Position numbers and translations under genes: made by a program
Notes under the pieces: model-generated
What the model saw: the letters and a program-made list of their open reading frames with translations, nothing else
Databases searched by the model: none
Told to the model about the DNA's origin: nothing
Origin: Paucimonas lemoignei
GTDB taxonomy: Bacteria; Pseudomonadota; Gammaproteobacteria; Burkholderiales; Burkholderiaceae_D
Assembly: GCF_004342585.1 (NCBI RefSeq)
Contig: NZ_SLZQ01000001.1
Coordinates: 558,001-622,000, forward strand
DNA length: 64,000 nt
Direction: 5' to 3'
Shown here: positions 45,013-55,771 of the stretch, piece by piece
How the letters are laid out: each line of letters begins with the position of its first letter
Position numbering within the stretch: position 1 is the first letter of the stretch

Positions 45013-45840
45013 ATGACTCAGCAACTGCAGCAAATCATCGAACAAGCCTGGGAAGACCGCGCCAATTTCTCGCCCAAATCCGCACCCGCCGAAGTGCGCG
45101 ACGCCGTCGCCCATGTGTTGGCCGAACTGGACCAGGGCACGCTGCGCGTGGCGCAGAAGGTCGACGGCACATGGAACGTCAACCAATGGATCAAGAAAGC
45201 CGTGCTGCTGTCCTTCCGCCTGGAAGACAATGTGCCGATGCCGGCTGGCGGCAGCATGCAGTTTTACGATAAGGTGCCGACCAAGTTCGCCAATTACACT
45301 GCTGAAGACTTCGCCAAGGGCGGATTCCGCGTGGTGCCGCCGGCCGTTGCCCGCCGCGGCAGCTTCATCGGCAAGAATGTCGTGCTGATGCCGTCCTACG
45401 TCAATATCGGCGCCTACGTCGATGAAGGCTCGATGGTCGATACCTGGGCCACCGTCGGCTCCTGCGCACAGATCGGCAAGAACGTGCACTTGTCCGGCGG
45501 CGTCGGCATTGGCGGCGTGCTCGAACCGATGCAAGCCAACCCGACCATCATCGAAGACAACTGCTTCATCGGCGCACGTTCGGAAATCGTCGAAGGCGTG
45601 ATCGTCGAGGAAAACTCGGTGATTTCGATGGGCGTGTACATCGGCCAGTCGACCAAGATCTATGACCGCGCCACCGGCGAAGTCAGCTATGGCCGCATCC
45701 CGGCCGGCTCCGTCGTCGTATCGGGCAGCCTGCCTTCGGCCGACGGCAAGTACAGCCTGTATTGCGCCGTGATCGTCAAGCGAGTGGACGCCAAGACCCG
45801 TGCCAAGACCGGCATCAACGAACTGCTGCGCGACGCGTAA
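45013..45840 (+). CDS. dapD: Tetrahydrodipicolinate N-succinyltransferase
   Basis: Succinylates tetrahydrodipicolinate in the diaminopimelate pathway. 275 aa: N-terminal helical domain, then a left-handed beta-helix of hexapeptide repeats (about 105-215) with [20 protein letters not shown] and [17 protein letters not shown]. 31 nt after dapC. A long hairpin follows the gene. Confidence 0.96.
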   Translation: MTQQLQQIIEQAWEDRANFSPKSAPAEVRDAVAHVLAELDQGTLRVAQKVDGTWNVNQWIKKAVLLSFRLEDNVPMPAGGSMQFYDKVPTKFANYTAEDFAKGGFRVVPPAVARRGSFIGKNVVLMPSYVNIGAYVDEGSMVDTWATVGSCAQIGKNVHLSGGVGIGGVLEPMQANPTIIEDNCFIGARSEIVEGVIVEENSVISMGVYIGQSTKIYDRATGEVSYGRIPAGSVVVSGSLPSADGKYSLYCAVIVKRVDAKTRAKTGINELLRDA

Positions 45841-45849
45841 TGGACTGGC

Positions 45850-45876
45850 GCGGTGCCGTGCGAACCGCGGCACCGC
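45850..45876 (+). other. Hairpin between dapD and pilU
   Basis: A perfect 9-bp stem GCGGTGCCG/CGGCACCGC with a 9-nt loop, 10 nt after the dapD stop. There is no U-tract; it may protect the upstream mRNA 3' end or lower downstream expression. Confidence 0.4.
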
Positions 45877-45963
45877 CCGACCTTGGCGCCGAAGCCTGGC
45901 CGCATCGCATCAGATTTATCGCCGTTGAATAATTAAAAGCCAAAATTATCCAGGGAGATCATC

Positions 45964-47094
45964 ATGGCAATGGAACGCTTGTTTCAGTTGATGCAGGAAA
46001 AGAACGCCTCCGATATGTTCATGGCGGTCAACTCGCCGATTCAACTGAAGATCAACGGCAACCTGATTCCGATTAACCAGCAAAAGATCGACAATGGCGC
46101 CATCATGTCGCTGCTGGCCGAAGTGCTCTCGCCTGCGCAACTCGATGAGCTGGATCGCCACAATGAACTAAACCTTGGCATTCCCGTGCCCGGCATCGGC
46201 AGCTTCCGCTTGTCGGCTTTCCGCCAACGCGGCACGATCTCCACGGTGTTCCGTTACATTCCCGGCTCGATTCCCGAGCTGGAAAGCTTGCGTCTGCCGC
46301 CTGTCCTGGCTGACATCATCAAGCAAAAGCGCGGATTGATCCTGGTGGTTGGCGCCACCGGTTCCGGCAAGTCGACGACGATTGCCTCGATGCTGGACTA
46401 CCGCAACGCCAATCAGACCGGCCATATCCTGACGCTGGAAGACCCTATCGAATTCCTGTTCAAGAATAAGAAATCGATCGTCAACCAGCGCGAAATTGGC
46501 GTCGACTCAACCGATCTGCATACCGCTCTGAAAAATGCATTGCGCCAGGCGCCGGATGTCATCCTGGTTGGCGAGATCCGCGACAAGGAAACGATGTCTG
46601 CGGCGCTGGCTTATGCCCAGTCCGGCCACCTGGTCGTGGCAACCCTGCACGCCAATAACAGCTACCGCGCGCTCAACCGTATCATCGGTTTCTATCCACT
46701 GGAAACGCGGCAGGCCATGCTGCAGGATCTGGCCTCTACCGTGCTGGCGATCGTCTCGCAGCGCCTGGTGCCATCCACCGACGGCAAGCGTCTCCCCGCG
46801 GTCGAAGTGCTGATGAATACGCGCCATATCGCCGAACTGATCGAAGAAGGCGAAATCAGCCAGATCAAGGAAGCGATGGAAAAAAGCATGTCGCCCGGCT
46901 CGCAAACCTTCGAGCAGGCGCTGCTGCAACTCATCAAGGATGGCCTGGTCTCGCAGGACGATGCGCTGGCCTACGCCGATTCCGCCACCAACCTGTACTG
47001 GCTGCTGAACAACGAAGCTGCCGACAAGTCCATGAAGCAGGATGAGCAAAAGGACGATGGCGCCAGCTTCACCGAATTCACCTTGAACGTCTGA
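45964..47094 (+). CDS. pilU: PilT/PilU-family type IV pilus retraction ATPase (PilU-like)
   Basis: Hexameric ATPase acting at the base of type IV pili to power retraction. 376 aa: N-terminal PAS-like domain, Walker A VGATGSGKSTT (about residues 127-137), Asp box and Walker B VGEIRDKET, His box GHLVVATLHANNSYRALNR. Length, the C-terminal extension and TFEQALLQLIKDG resemble PilU more than PilT. GGGAGA lies before the ATG. No other pilus gene is in the window; it sits between dapD and yffB/dapE in the same orientation. Confidence 0.85.
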   Translation: MAMERLFQLMQEKNASDMFMAVNSPIQLKINGNLIPINQQKIDNGAIMSLLAEVLSPAQLDELDRHNELNLGIPVPGIGSFRLSAFRQRGTISTVFRYIPGSIPELESLRLPPVLADIIKQKRGLILVVGATGSGKSTTIASMLDYRNANQTGHILTLEDPIEFLFKNKKSIVNQREIGVDSTDLHTALKNALRQAPDVILVGEIRDKETMSAALAYAQSGHLVVATLHANNSYRALNRIIGFYPLETRQAMLQDLASTVLAIVSQRLVPSTDGKRLPAVEVLMNTRHIAELIEEGEISQIKEAMEKSMSPGSQTFEQALLQLIKDGLVSQDDALAYADSATNLYWLLNNEAADKSMKQDEQKDDGASFTEFTLNV

Positions 47095-47098
47095 TCCA

Positions 47099-47455
47099 AT
47101 GAGCATTACCCTGTTCGGCATTCCCAACTGCGACACTGTCAAGAAAGCCCGCACCTGGCTGGAAGCGCACGGCATTTCTTACACTTTCCATGATTTCAAG
47201 AAGGCCGGCATCAGCCCCGAGCTGATCGCAAACTGGCTGAAGGATGTCGAATGGGGTGTGCTGGTCAACCGCAAGGGCACAACCTGGCGCAACCTGGATA
47301 GCGAACGCAAGGAAGCGGTCGTCGATGCCGCGAGTGCCGCAGCCCTGATCACGGAATCGCCATCCATCGTCAAACGGCCGGTGCTGGTGAAGGACGGACG
47401 CACGCACGTCGGCTTTACCGAAGCCGGCTACCAACAAATTTTCGAGAAACGCTGA
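47099..47455 (+). CDS. ArsC/Spx-family protein (YffB type)
   Basis: 118 aa thioredoxin-like fold of the arsenate-reductase-like family. A single N-terminal Cys in IPNCDTVKKARTWL (about residues 8-21) and PVLVKDGRTHVGFTEAGYQ at the end fit the YffB subgroup, which is thought to act with glutathione, not classic arsenate reductases. The gene lies 4 nt after pilU and 3 nt before dapE; a yffB-dapE pair is also seen in E. coli. True function unknown. Confidence 0.87.
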   Translation: MSITLFGIPNCDTVKKARTWLEAHGISYTFHDFKKAGISPELIANWLKDVEWGVLVNRKGTTWRNLDSERKEAVVDAASAAALITESPSIVKRPVLVKDGRTHVGFTEAGYQQIFEKR

Positions 47456-48586
<1,131 letters not shown>

Positions 48587-48618
48587 GTTTCGTCCAAATT
48601 ATCAGCGCTACTCTCTTT

Positions 48619-48648
48619 CCCGATCCCGAATGGATCGGGTTAATTTCT
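48619..48648 (+). terminator. Intrinsic terminator after dapE
   Basis: A perfect 8-bp stem CCCGATCC/GGATCGGG with a 5-nt loop followed by TTAATTTCTTT, between dapE and prmB. Confidence 0.7.
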
Positions 48649-48674
48649 TTAATCCAGCAACACTCTGACGCCTC

Positions 48675-49574
48675 ATGACGCCCAACGATTTTTCCACCCT
48701 GCGCGATTTGCTGCGCTATGCGGTCAGCCGCCTTAACGGCGCCGATGTATTTTTTGGCCATGGCAGCAGCAATGCCTTCGATGAGGCTGCCTATCTGCTG
48801 CTGCATACGTTGAAACTGCCGCTGGATCGCCTCGAGCCGTTTCTCGATGCGCGGCTGCTGCCCGAAGAGATCGAAGCCTTGCTTCGGGTAATCGACAAGC
48901 GCACCATCGAGCGCGTGCCGGCCGCTTATATCACCCGCGAAGCATGGCTGGGGGATTACCGTTTTTATGTGGATGAGCGCGTGATCGTGCCGCGTTCCTT
49001 CATTGCCGAACTGATCCCGTCCCAGTTCTCGCCCTGGGTGCCCGTGCCCGACGAAGTCACCCAGATCCTGGACGTCTGCACCGGCTCGGCATGCTTGCCT
49101 GTGATGCTGGCCGACGCCTTCCCGAATGCCGTTATCGATGCAGTCGATATCTCGACCGATGCACTTGCCGTCGCCGAACGTAACGTCAGCGACTATGAAA
49201 TGGAAGACCGGATTACCCTGATCGAATCCGATCTGTATTCCGACGTGCCGCCAAAGAAATACGACATCATTGTGAGCAATCCACCCTACGTCAACTCGGA
49301 TTCGATGACGAAGCTGCCGCAGGAGTACCTGCGCGAGCCGCAGCTTGCCCTGGCTGGCGGCCCCGATGGCATGGACCTGGTGCGCAAGATCGTCGCGGGC
49401 GCGGCCGACCGTCTGAAGCCGGCAGGCATTCTGGTGGTGGAAATCGGCAATGAGCGCGAACATGCCGAGGCAGCGTTCCCCGATCTGGAATTGACCTGGC
49501 TGACCACCTCGGCCGGCGATGACATGGTATTCCTGCTATCGGCAGAGCAATTGAGAGCGAAACGCCGCAAATGA
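48675..49574 (+). CDS. prmB: 50S ribosomal protein L3 glutamine methyltransferase PrmB
   Basis: SAM-dependent N5-glutamine methyltransferase of the HemK family. 299 aa: N-terminal helical domain, then a Rossmann fold with ILDVCTGSACLPVML (motif I) and the glutamine-binding NPPY in IIVSNPPYVNSDSM. The GAAGxxF-type N-terminus and length fit PrmB more than PrmC (release-factor enzyme). Its stop overlaps the ABC-F start as ATGA. Confidence 0.92.
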   Translation: MTPNDFSTLRDLLRYAVSRLNGADVFFGHGSSNAFDEAAYLLLHTLKLPLDRLEPFLDARLLPEEIEALLRVIDKRTIERVPAAYITREAWLGDYRFYVDERVIVPRSFIAELIPSQFSPWVPVPDEVTQILDVCTGSACLPVMLADAFPNAVIDAVDISTDALAVAERNVSDYEMEDRITLIESDLYSDVPPKKYDIIVSNPPYVNSDSMTKLPQEYLREPQLALAGGPDGMDLVRKIVAGAADRLKPAGILVVEIGNEREHAEAAFPDLELTWLTTSAGDDMVFLLSAEQLRAKRRK

Positions 49575-51562
49575 TTCGTTTTCTGAATGTCAGCCTGATC
49601 CGAGGCGTCAAGCCGCTACTGGAAAACGCCGAGGCAACGCTCAACCCCGGCGACAAGATCGGCCTGATCGGCGATAACGGCGCCGGCAAGTCCAGCCTGT
49701 TTGCGGTATTGCGTGGTGAATTGCATGCCGATCAGGGCGAAGTGGATTTCCCCGCCAAGTGGCGCGTTGCCCATGTCGCGCAAGAAACCCCTGCCTTGGC
49801 GCGTCCGGCCATTGAATATGCCATCGATGGCGATGCCAACCTGCGCCGGCTCGAAAGCGAGCTGGCCGAGCTGGAAAGCCGCTCGGACCATGCCGAGCAT
49901 GGAGAAAAGCTCGGCGAGATCCACGCCGCCCTGGCAGACGCCGATGCCTACACGGTGCGTTCCCGCGCCGAGCAACTGCTGACCGGCCTGGGATTCTCGC
50001 AGGAGCAGATGCACCAGCCGGTTTCCAGTTTTTCCGGCGGCTGGCGCATGCGCCTGAACCTGGCACAGGCACTGATGTGCCCATCTGACCTGTTGCTGCT
50101 GGACGAGCCGACCAACCACCTCGACCTGGATGCGATCATCTGGCTGGAAGACTGGCTGAAGCGCTATCAGGGCACGCTGCTCATCATCTCGCATGATCGC
50201 GACTTCCTCGATGGCGTGGTGAACGTGATCCTGCATATCGACGACCGTAAGCTAAAGCGCTACTCGGGCAACTATTCCGCCTTCGAGCGCCAGCGCGCCG
50301 CCCAGTTGGTGCTGGCGCAAGGCATGATCGAGAAGCAATCGCGCCAGCGTGCGCACCTGCAATCCTTCATCGACCGCTTCAAGGCCAAGGCGACCAAGGC
50401 CAAGCAGGCCCAAAGCCGCATGAAGGCGCTGGCGAAGATGGAAGAGATCGCGCCGCTGCGAGCGGCAGCGGAATTTTCCTTCGAGTTCCGCGAGCCCCTG
50501 AACGCTCCCAATCCGCTGCTGGTCATGGAAGATGTCAACGCCGGGTATCACGTCGAGGATGAAAAGACGCAAGCCAGCACCGACAAGGTCGTCGTTTCGC
50601 ACATCAATTTCTCGCTGCAAAGCGGCCAGCGCATCGGCCTGCTGGGCGTCAACGGCGCCGGCAAATCCACGCTGATCAAGACCATCGCGGGAGAACTGCC
50701 CCCTCTGTCAGGCGATGCACGCACAGGCAAGGGACTCATCATCGGGTATTTCGCGCAGCACCAGGTCGAGATGCTGCGGCATGATGAATCGCCCCTGTGG
50801 CACCTGCAGAAACTGGCGCCGGACGTGCGCGAGCAGGAATTGCGCAATTTCCTCGGTAGTTTCAATTTTCCCGGCGAGATGGCTACGGCGAAAATCGCCC
50901 CCTTCTCCGGCGGCGAAAAGGCACGTCTCGCGCTGGCCCTGATCGTGTGGCAGCGCCCTAACCTGTTGCTGCTCGATGAACCGACCAACCACCTGGATCT
51001 GGCGACGCGCGAAGCCCTGACCGAAGCGCTGGCACAGTTCGAAGGCACCCTGGTGCTGGTATCGCATGATCGCCATTTGCTTCGCGCGACCACGGACCAG
51101 TTCATCATCGTTGCTGATGGCAAGCTGCAGCCATTCGACGGTGACCTTGACGATTACCGTGACTGGCTGTTCAAGACCAAGCTGGCGAACAAGGGCGGCA
51201 ACGAGTCTTCCGCAACGTCTGTTCCGGTTACCAATACACAAAAGCTGACTGCTGAGCCAAGCGCCGCGCCGGTCGACAGGCGCGAGCAAAAACGTCTTGA
51301 AGCCCAGGATCGCCAGCGCCTGTCCGCGCTAAAAAAACCGATCGAGGCACGCATCAAGCGGCTGGAAGAACAGATGGCCAAGCTGAATGCGAAAAAAGCC
51401 GATATTGAAGGCAAGCTGGCCGGAAGCGACATCTATGAAAGCAGCCGCAAGGAAGAGTTAAAAGCCCTTCTTACCGACCAGGCCTATTGCGTCAAAGAGC
51501 TGGAACAGTTGGAAGCGGAATGGCTGGAACAGCAGGAAGCGCTTGAGCAAATCGCTTCCTGA
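49571..51562 (+). CDS. ABC-F family ATPase (YheS-like)
   Basis: Soluble tandem ATPase that acts on ribosomes, not in membranes. 663 aa: first ABC domain with GDNGAGKSS and FSGGWRMRLNLAQAL, the ABC-F linker (about 235-310), second domain with GVNGAGKST and FSGGEKARLALALI, and a C-terminal basic coiled coil (about 565-660). Both Walker B boxes carry DEPTNHLDL. The length and C-terminal coiled coil suggest the Uup/YheS branch; I favour YheS. Translationally coupled to prmB, another ribosome-linked gene. Confidence 0.9.
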   Translation: MIRFLNVSLIRGVKPLLENAEATLNPGDKIGLIGDNGAGKSSLFAVLRGELHADQGEVDFPAKWRVAHVAQETPALARPAIEYAIDGDANLRRLESELAELESRSDHAEHGEKLGEIHAALADADAYTVRSRAEQLLTGLGFSQEQMHQPVSSFSGGWRMRLNLAQALMCPSDLLLLDEPTNHLDLDAIIWLEDWLKRYQGTLLIISHDRDFLDGVVNVILHIDDRKLKRYSGNYSAFERQRAAQLVLAQGMIEKQSRQRAHLQSFIDRFKAKATKAKQAQSRMKALAKMEEIAPLRAAAEFSFEFREPLNAPNPLLVMEDVNAGYHVEDEKTQASTDKVVVSHINFSLQSGQRIGLLGVNGAGKSTLIKTIAGELPPLSGDARTGKGLIIGYFAQHQVEMLRHDESPLWHLQKLAPDVREQELRNFLGSFNFPGEMATAKIAPFSGGEKARLALALIVWQRPNLLLLDEPTNHLDLATREALTEALAQFEGTLVLVSHDRHLLRATTDQFIIVADGKLQPFDGDLDDYRDWLFKTKLANKGGNESSATSVPVTNTQKLTAEPSAAPVDRREQKRLEAQDRQRLSALKKPIEARIKRLEEQMAKLNAKKADIEGKLAGSDIYESSRKEELKALLTDQAYCVKELEQLEAEWLEQQEALEQIAS

Positions 51563-51636
51563 AGTCGATTGTGCCGGATCGGCGCGGGACCTTTGTGGTC
51601 GCTCGCGTCGGCTGGACATCGGAAAGTCATCGTTGA

Positions 51637-51861
51637 TTACTTGTTCGGCTTGCTGACTTCGTGGCCGATCACGCCGCCAACCGCTGCACCACCAAGTGTC
51701 CCGCCCGTGCTTCCGCCGGTCAAGACAGAACCGCCTACTGCGCCAGCACCGGCGCCGATGACGGTATTCCTGTCCTGAGTGGACATGCCGGAACAGGCCG
51801 ATAGGCTAACCACCATGACAAGCGCTGCGGAACGTAGAACAAGATTGCGCAAGATATTCAT
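51637..51861 (-). CDS. Glycine-zipper lipoprotein (OsmB-like)
   Basis: 74 aa. Lipoprotein signal with lipobox LSAC (about residues 20-23), a short Ser/Asp linker, then a Gly/Ala-rich glycine-zipper helix (GAGAGAVGGSVLTGG, GGAAVGGVIGHE) expected to embed in the outer membrane. Similar small lipoproteins are stress-induced in other bacteria; regulation here is unknown. The gene is convergent with the ABC-F gene. Confidence 0.82.
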   Translation of the reverse strand: MNILRNLVLRSAALVMVVSLSACSGMSTQDRNTVIGAGAGAVGGSVLTGGSTGGTLGGAAVGGVIGHEVSKPNK

Positions 51862-52153
51862 TTAAGCCTCTCTAGTCGAAGATTTACTCCCTGCCACAAT
51901 GTCTCTGTTAAGCGGCCACATGCTGCTTGCAGCCAACTTTACAAATTAGACATAGTTACTTGCAGAACGTTCTCCGGTTCCGGCCTTAGTGGCAATGAGA
52001 AACGGCGTACAGATGTCTGATGATCTGAGCATGAACTTGAGCCCAGAAACTTATTAATGAAAACTTTTGTTCGATGTAAGGAAACTTAGGGTTCGATTGC
52101 ATGAAATTAGCAAGACAACTTTCATACCCAGTAAACTTGGCATCTTCAATTTT

Positions 52154-53005
52154 ATGGCGGGTTCTGTTTTGAACGCATCGTTATCGATTATCGGCGCTGG
52201 CAAAGTCGGCCGGACCTTGGCTAAACTTTGGGCTGACAACGGGGTTTTTCGCCTGCAAGACATGCTGTGCCAGTCGCAAAAAAACGCCGATTCTGCGACA
52301 GGGTTTGTCGGGAGCGGTCGTGCGGTGAGCGATTATGCAGCGCTTCTTCCTGCTGACATTTATCTGATCGCCACATCCGACGACCGCATCGAATCAAGTT
52401 GCGAAGAATTAACGCGCAGAGGGTTGATTTCCGCAAGCACCATCGTTTTTCATTGCAGCGGTGCGCTGGCTTCTTCCATATTACACACCGCGACACAGCA
52501 AGGCGCTGCCGTAGCATCGATTCATCCCATCCGAAGCTTTGCCAATCCTGAACAGGTAGCCAAAGATTTCACCGGCACCTGGTGCGGCATGGAAGGCGAC
52601 CAGCGCGCCCTCGACATCCTCTCTCCGGCGTTTGAGGCAATCGGCGCGAAGACTGCCAACATCAGAACTGACGCAAAGATTCATTATCATGCCGGCGCGG
52701 TTTTCGCGAGCAACTACCTGGTTACCCTGTTGGACATCGCCGTGCAATCCTATGCCCGCGCCGGCATTGCATCGGATACCGCGCTCGACATGATGGCGCC
52801 GCTGGTGCGCGAAACCGTGCAAAACGTATTCAGGCTAGGGCCGGAAACGGCATTGACCGGACCGGTAGCACGCGGCGACATGGCGACAGCCAACAAACAA
52901 TGGCAGGCGGTCGCAGCCGCCGATGCCACGCATGGAAGGCTGTACGAACAATTGATGCAACTGACGGTCGAACTTGCAGCCCGACGCAAACCGCCGGAAA
53001 AGTGA
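52154..53005 (+). CDS. Rossmann-fold and DUF2520 domain-containing protein
   Basis: 283 aa. N-terminal NAD(P)-binding domain with SIIGAGKVGRTLAKLW (about residues 10-25) and a C-terminal DUF2520 domain (about 145-270) with FHCSGAL and ASIHPIRSFA before it. The fold resembles 6-phosphogluconate-dehydrogenase-like reductases; substrate unknown. The start is uncertain: the ATG at 52154 gives the standard short lead before the Rossmann motif but has no clear ribosome binding site, and the frame is open to about 52067. It precedes arfB by 7 nt. Confidence 0.82.
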   Translation: MAGSVLNASLSIIGAGKVGRTLAKLWADNGVFRLQDMLCQSQKNADSATGFVGSGRAVSDYAALLPADIYLIATSDDRIESSCEELTRRGLISASTIVFHCSGALASSILHTATQQGAAVASIHPIRSFANPEQVAKDFTGTWCGMEGDQRALDILSPAFEAIGAKTANIRTDAKIHYHAGAVFASNYLVTLLDIAVQSYARAGIASDTALDMMAPLVRETVQNVFRLGPETALTGPVARGDMATANKQWQAVAAADATHGRLYEQLMQLTVELAARRKPPEK

Positions 53006-53012
53006 GTGCCGC

Positions 53013-53429
53013 ATGTCCATTGCCCATCCCATCATCATTCCCGAAAGCGAAATCGAATTTACGCAGATTCGCGCGCAGGGACCGGGCGGACAAAACGTCA
53101 ACAAGGTATCCAATGCCGTTCACCTGCGTTTCGACGTCCGTGCCTCATCGCTGCCGGAGCATTTCAAGGAGCGGCTATTAAAACTGCATGATCATCGCAT
53201 CACGCGCGATGGCATGGTCGTGATCAAGGCGCAGCAATCGCGCAGCCTGGAAAAGAACAAGGCTGAAGCGCTACGACGCCTGCACGAACTGGTCGAAAGC
53301 GTCTCTGTCTTGCCGGCGGTGCGCAAACCCACCAAGCCGACGCGCAGCTCGCAAATGAAACGCGTGGAAAACAAGGTGACGCGCGGCAGAGTCAAGGCCT
53401 TGCGCGGCAAGGTCTCGGCACAGTTTTGA
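53013..53429 (+). CDS. arfB: Alternative ribosome-rescue factor ArfB
   Basis: Codon-independent peptidyl-tRNA hydrolase that frees stalled ribosomes. 138 aa: catalytic GGQ in QGPGGQNVNKV (residues 25-27) and a long basic C-terminal tail (KRVENKVTRGRVKALRGK) that enters the mRNA channel. The ATG at 53013 is 7 nt after the DUF2520 stop. Together with smpB, the window has two separate ribosome-rescue routes. Confidence 0.92.
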   Translation: MSIAHPIIIPESEIEFTQIRAQGPGGQNVNKVSNAVHLRFDVRASSLPEHFKERLLKLHDHRITRDGMVVIKAQQSRSLEKNKAEALRRLHELVESVSVLPAVRKPTKPTRSSQMKRVENKVTRGRVKALRGKVSAQF

Positions 53430-53474
53430 CGTATGCCGCCGTTGCGCAATGAATGCGCCTCGTCATAAAACTGA

Positions 53475-53503
53475 TTGTCGGCTTCACTATCCTCCGATAG
53501 AAT
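53475..53503 (+). promoter_or_regulatory. Candidate alaC promoter
   Basis: TTGTCG (53475-53480) and TAGAAT (53498-53503) with a 17-bp spacer, 78 nt upstream of the aminotransferase ATG. Confidence 0.55.
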
Positions 53504-53581
53504 CGTCCGCGGAACAGCCCGCAAGGGCACGCTTGTTCCAACGTCGCTCGGACGGTTCCGGGCGCTTACGGAGACAATTTA

Positions 53582-54799
53582 ATGACTCAACCCTCAAAGC
53601 CGCGTAGCTTTGCGCGCATCAATCGCCTCCCCCCCTACGTTTTCAATATCACGGCAGAGCTGAAGATGGCTGCGCGACGGCGCGGCGAAGATATCATCGA
53701 CCTGTCGATGGGGAACCCTGACGGCCCGACGCCGCAACACATCGTCGACAAGCTCGTCGATACCGCCAAGCGTCCCGACACGCACGGTTATTCTGCATCG
53801 AAAGGCATACCGCGTCTGCGCCGGGCGATTTCACACTGGTACAAGAAGCGCTACGATGTCGATATCGATCCCGATTCGGAAGCCATCGTCACCATCGGTT
53901 CCAAGGAAGGCCTGGCGCACCTGATGCTGGCGACCTTGGAGCGCGGCGACACCGTACTCGTGCCTAACCCGAGCTATCCGATCCACATCTGGGGCGCTGT
54001 CATCGCCGGCGCGGATATCCGCTCAGTGCGCATGAGCCCTGGCGTCGATTTCTTTGCCGAGCTGGAGCGCGCCATTCGCGAAAGCTATCCCAAGCCGAAG
54101 ATGATGGTGCTGGGATTCCCATCCAACCCGACGTCGCAATGCGTAGAGCTCGATTTCTTCGAGCGCGTCATCAAGCTGGCGAAGGAACACGACATCCTGG
54201 TGGTGCACGACCTTGCTTATGCCGATATCGTCTATGACGGCTGGAAGGCGCCGTCGATCATGCAGGTGCCGGGCGCACGCGAGGTCGCCGTGGAGTTCTT
54301 CACCATGTCCAAGAGCTACAACATGGCAGGCTGGCGCATCGGCTTCATGGTCGGCAATCGCGATCTCGTAGCGGCACTGGCGCGCATCAAGAGCTACCAT
54401 GATTACGGCAGCTTCACGCCGGTGCAGGTGGCGGCGATCGCTGCGCTGGAAGGCGACCAAAGCTGTGTCGAAGCGATTCGCCAGCAATACCAGCGCCGTC
54501 GCGATGTTCTCGTCAAGGGCTTGCATGATGCAGGATGGATGGTCGACAAGCCCAAAGCGTCCATGTATATCTGGGCACGCATCCCTGAGCAATACCGCCA
54601 CCTGGGCTCGCTGGAATTTTCCCGCCTGTTGCTGGAAAAGGCCAAGGTTTGCGTCTCGCCCGGCATCGGTTTTGGTGAATATGGCGACGAGTATGTGCGC
54701 ATGGCGCTGATTGAAAATGAAGCGCGCATCCGGCAGGCGATACGTGGTATCAAGGCCATGCTGAAGAGCGATAAGCCCGTAGCCGCTACAACTGATTGA
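53582..54799 (+). CDS. alaC: Alanine transaminase AlaC-like aminotransferase
   Basis: PLP-dependent class I/II aminotransferase; AlaC makes alanine from pyruvate and glutamate. 405 aa. N-terminal [30 protein letters not shown], and the PLP Lys in [15 protein letters not shown] (about residue 243) match the AlaC/YfdZ group. In other Burkholderiales the same protein often precedes hom-thrC; those genes are not present here. Its stop overlaps the convergent hydrolase gene by 14 nt. Confidence 0.88.
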   Translation: MTQPSKPRSFARINRLPPYVFNITAELKMAARRRGEDIIDLSMGNPDGPTPQHIVDKLVDTAKRPDTHGYSASKGIPRLRRAISHWYKKRYDVDIDPDSEAIVTIGSKEGLAHLMLATLERGDTVLVPNPSYPIHIWGAVIAGADIRSVRMSPGVDFFAELERAIRESYPKPKMMVLGFPSNPTSQCVELDFFERVIKLAKEHDILVVHDLAYADIVYDGWKAPSIMQVPGAREVAVEFFTMSKSYNMAGWRIGFMVGNRDLVAALARIKSYHDYGSFTPVQVAAIAALEGDQSCVEAIRQQYQRRRDVLVKGLHDAGWMVDKPKASMYIWARIPEQYRHLGSLEFSRLLLEKAKVCVSPGIGFGEYGDEYVRMALIENEARIRQAIRGIKAMLKSDKPVAATTD

Positions 54800-55646
54800 G
54801 CGGTATCTTGAAATAGCTCACGCCATTGCTTTCGGGCGGCGGCATTTGTCCCGCCCGAATGTTGACTTGTATGGATGGCAGGATCAGCACGGGCATTTCC
54901 AGCGTGGCGTCGCGCGCCTGCCGCATGTTAACGAACTGCTCTTCCGTAACGCCGTCATGCACATGGATGTTGCTGCGCTTCTGTTCAGCCACGGTGGTTT
55001 CCCACGCGGGCTCCCGGCCTTTCGGCGGATAGTCATGACACATGAACAGGCGCGTTTCCTCCGGTAATGACAACAGCTTGCGGATCGATCGATACAGGTT
55101 GTGGGCATCGCCGCCGGGAAAATCACAACGCGCCGTTCCCACATCCGGCATGAAGAGTGTGTCGCCGACAAACACAGCGTCGCCGATGCGGTATGCCATG
55201 TCCGCCGGCGTGTGTCCCGGCACAAACATGACTTCCACGTCAAGGCTGCCAATCTTGAAGCGTTCACCATCCTTGAACAGGTAGTCGAACTGTCGGCCGT
55301 CTATCGGAAAGTCCTCATCCAGATTGAACAGCTTCTTGAATACCGCCTGGACATTTCGAATATGCTCGCCAATAGCGATCTTGCCGCCGAGATTGCTTTT
55401 GATGAATTGCGAAGCGGACAGATGATCGGCGTGCGCATGGGTCTCGATAATCCATTGCAGCTGCAAGCCTTGGGCTTTCACATAATCCACTATGCGCTGC
55501 GCAGATTCCGTCTTGGTGCGGCCAGCTTTGGGATCGTAATCCAGCACGGGATCAATCACGGCGGCATGGCTATCCTCGCGGTCGTGCACGACGTAAGAAA
55601 TGGTGCCGGTGACATTCTCAAAGAACGGGGCGATATTGGCTTGCAT
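54786..55646 (-). CDS. Blh-type metallo-beta-lactamase-fold hydrolase (probable persulfide dioxygenase relative)
   Basis: 286 aa single metallo-beta-lactamase domain. Metal ligands appear as [12 protein letters not shown] (about residues 60-71), VPGHTPADM and [23 protein letters not shown]. This is the pattern of Blh/ETHE1-like proteins that oxidise sulfane sulfur; no fused rhodanese or phosphatase domain is present. The ATG at 55644-55646 has GGAGA 8 nt upstream. It is divergent from two YeeE/YedE half-transporters and a TSUP permease, as in bigR-type sulfur operons, but no ArsR-type regulator is adjacent. Confidence 0.87.
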   Translation of the reverse strand: MQANIAPFFENVTGTISYVVHDREDSHAAVIDPVLDYDPKAGRTKTESAQRIVDYVKAQGLQLQWIIETHAHADHLSASQFIKSNLGGKIAIGEHIRNVQAVFKKLFNLDEDFPIDGRQFDYLFKDGERFKIGSLDVEVMFVPGHTPADMAYRIGDAVFVGDTLFMPDVGTARCDFPGGDAHNLYRSIRKLLSLPEETRLFMCHDYPPKGREPAWETTVAEQKRSNIHVHDGVTEEQFVNMRQARDATLEMPVLILPSIQVNIRAGQMPPPESNGVSYFKIPLNQL

Positions 55647-55666
55647 GTCATTTCTCCGTTGAGAAA

Positions 55667-55690
55667 ACATTTTATTGATTTACATTTTAT
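55667..55690. promoter_or_regulatory. Direct repeat in the divergent sulfur-gene promoter region
   Basis: ACATTTTAT occurs at 55667-55675 and again at 55682-55690, 15 bp apart, in the AT-rich 125-bp gap between the hydrolase and yeeE genes. Candidate operator; I do not recognise it as a known site. Confidence 0.35.
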
Positions 55691-55771
55691 GTTTTCATAT
55701 ATTGCATTCAAGTGAGCGCGATTTGCCGCACACCATACGATTTGCGTTGTCCAGATAAGGCTGGAATCAAG

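Noticed and set aside
51964-51973. Palindrome AGAACGTTCT upstream of the glycine-zipper gene
   Set aside because: Short, single, and not a recognised operator; chance is adequate.
52086-52105. tRNA T-arm-like GGTTCGA sequence
   Set aside because: No acceptor, D or anticodon stem can be built around it.
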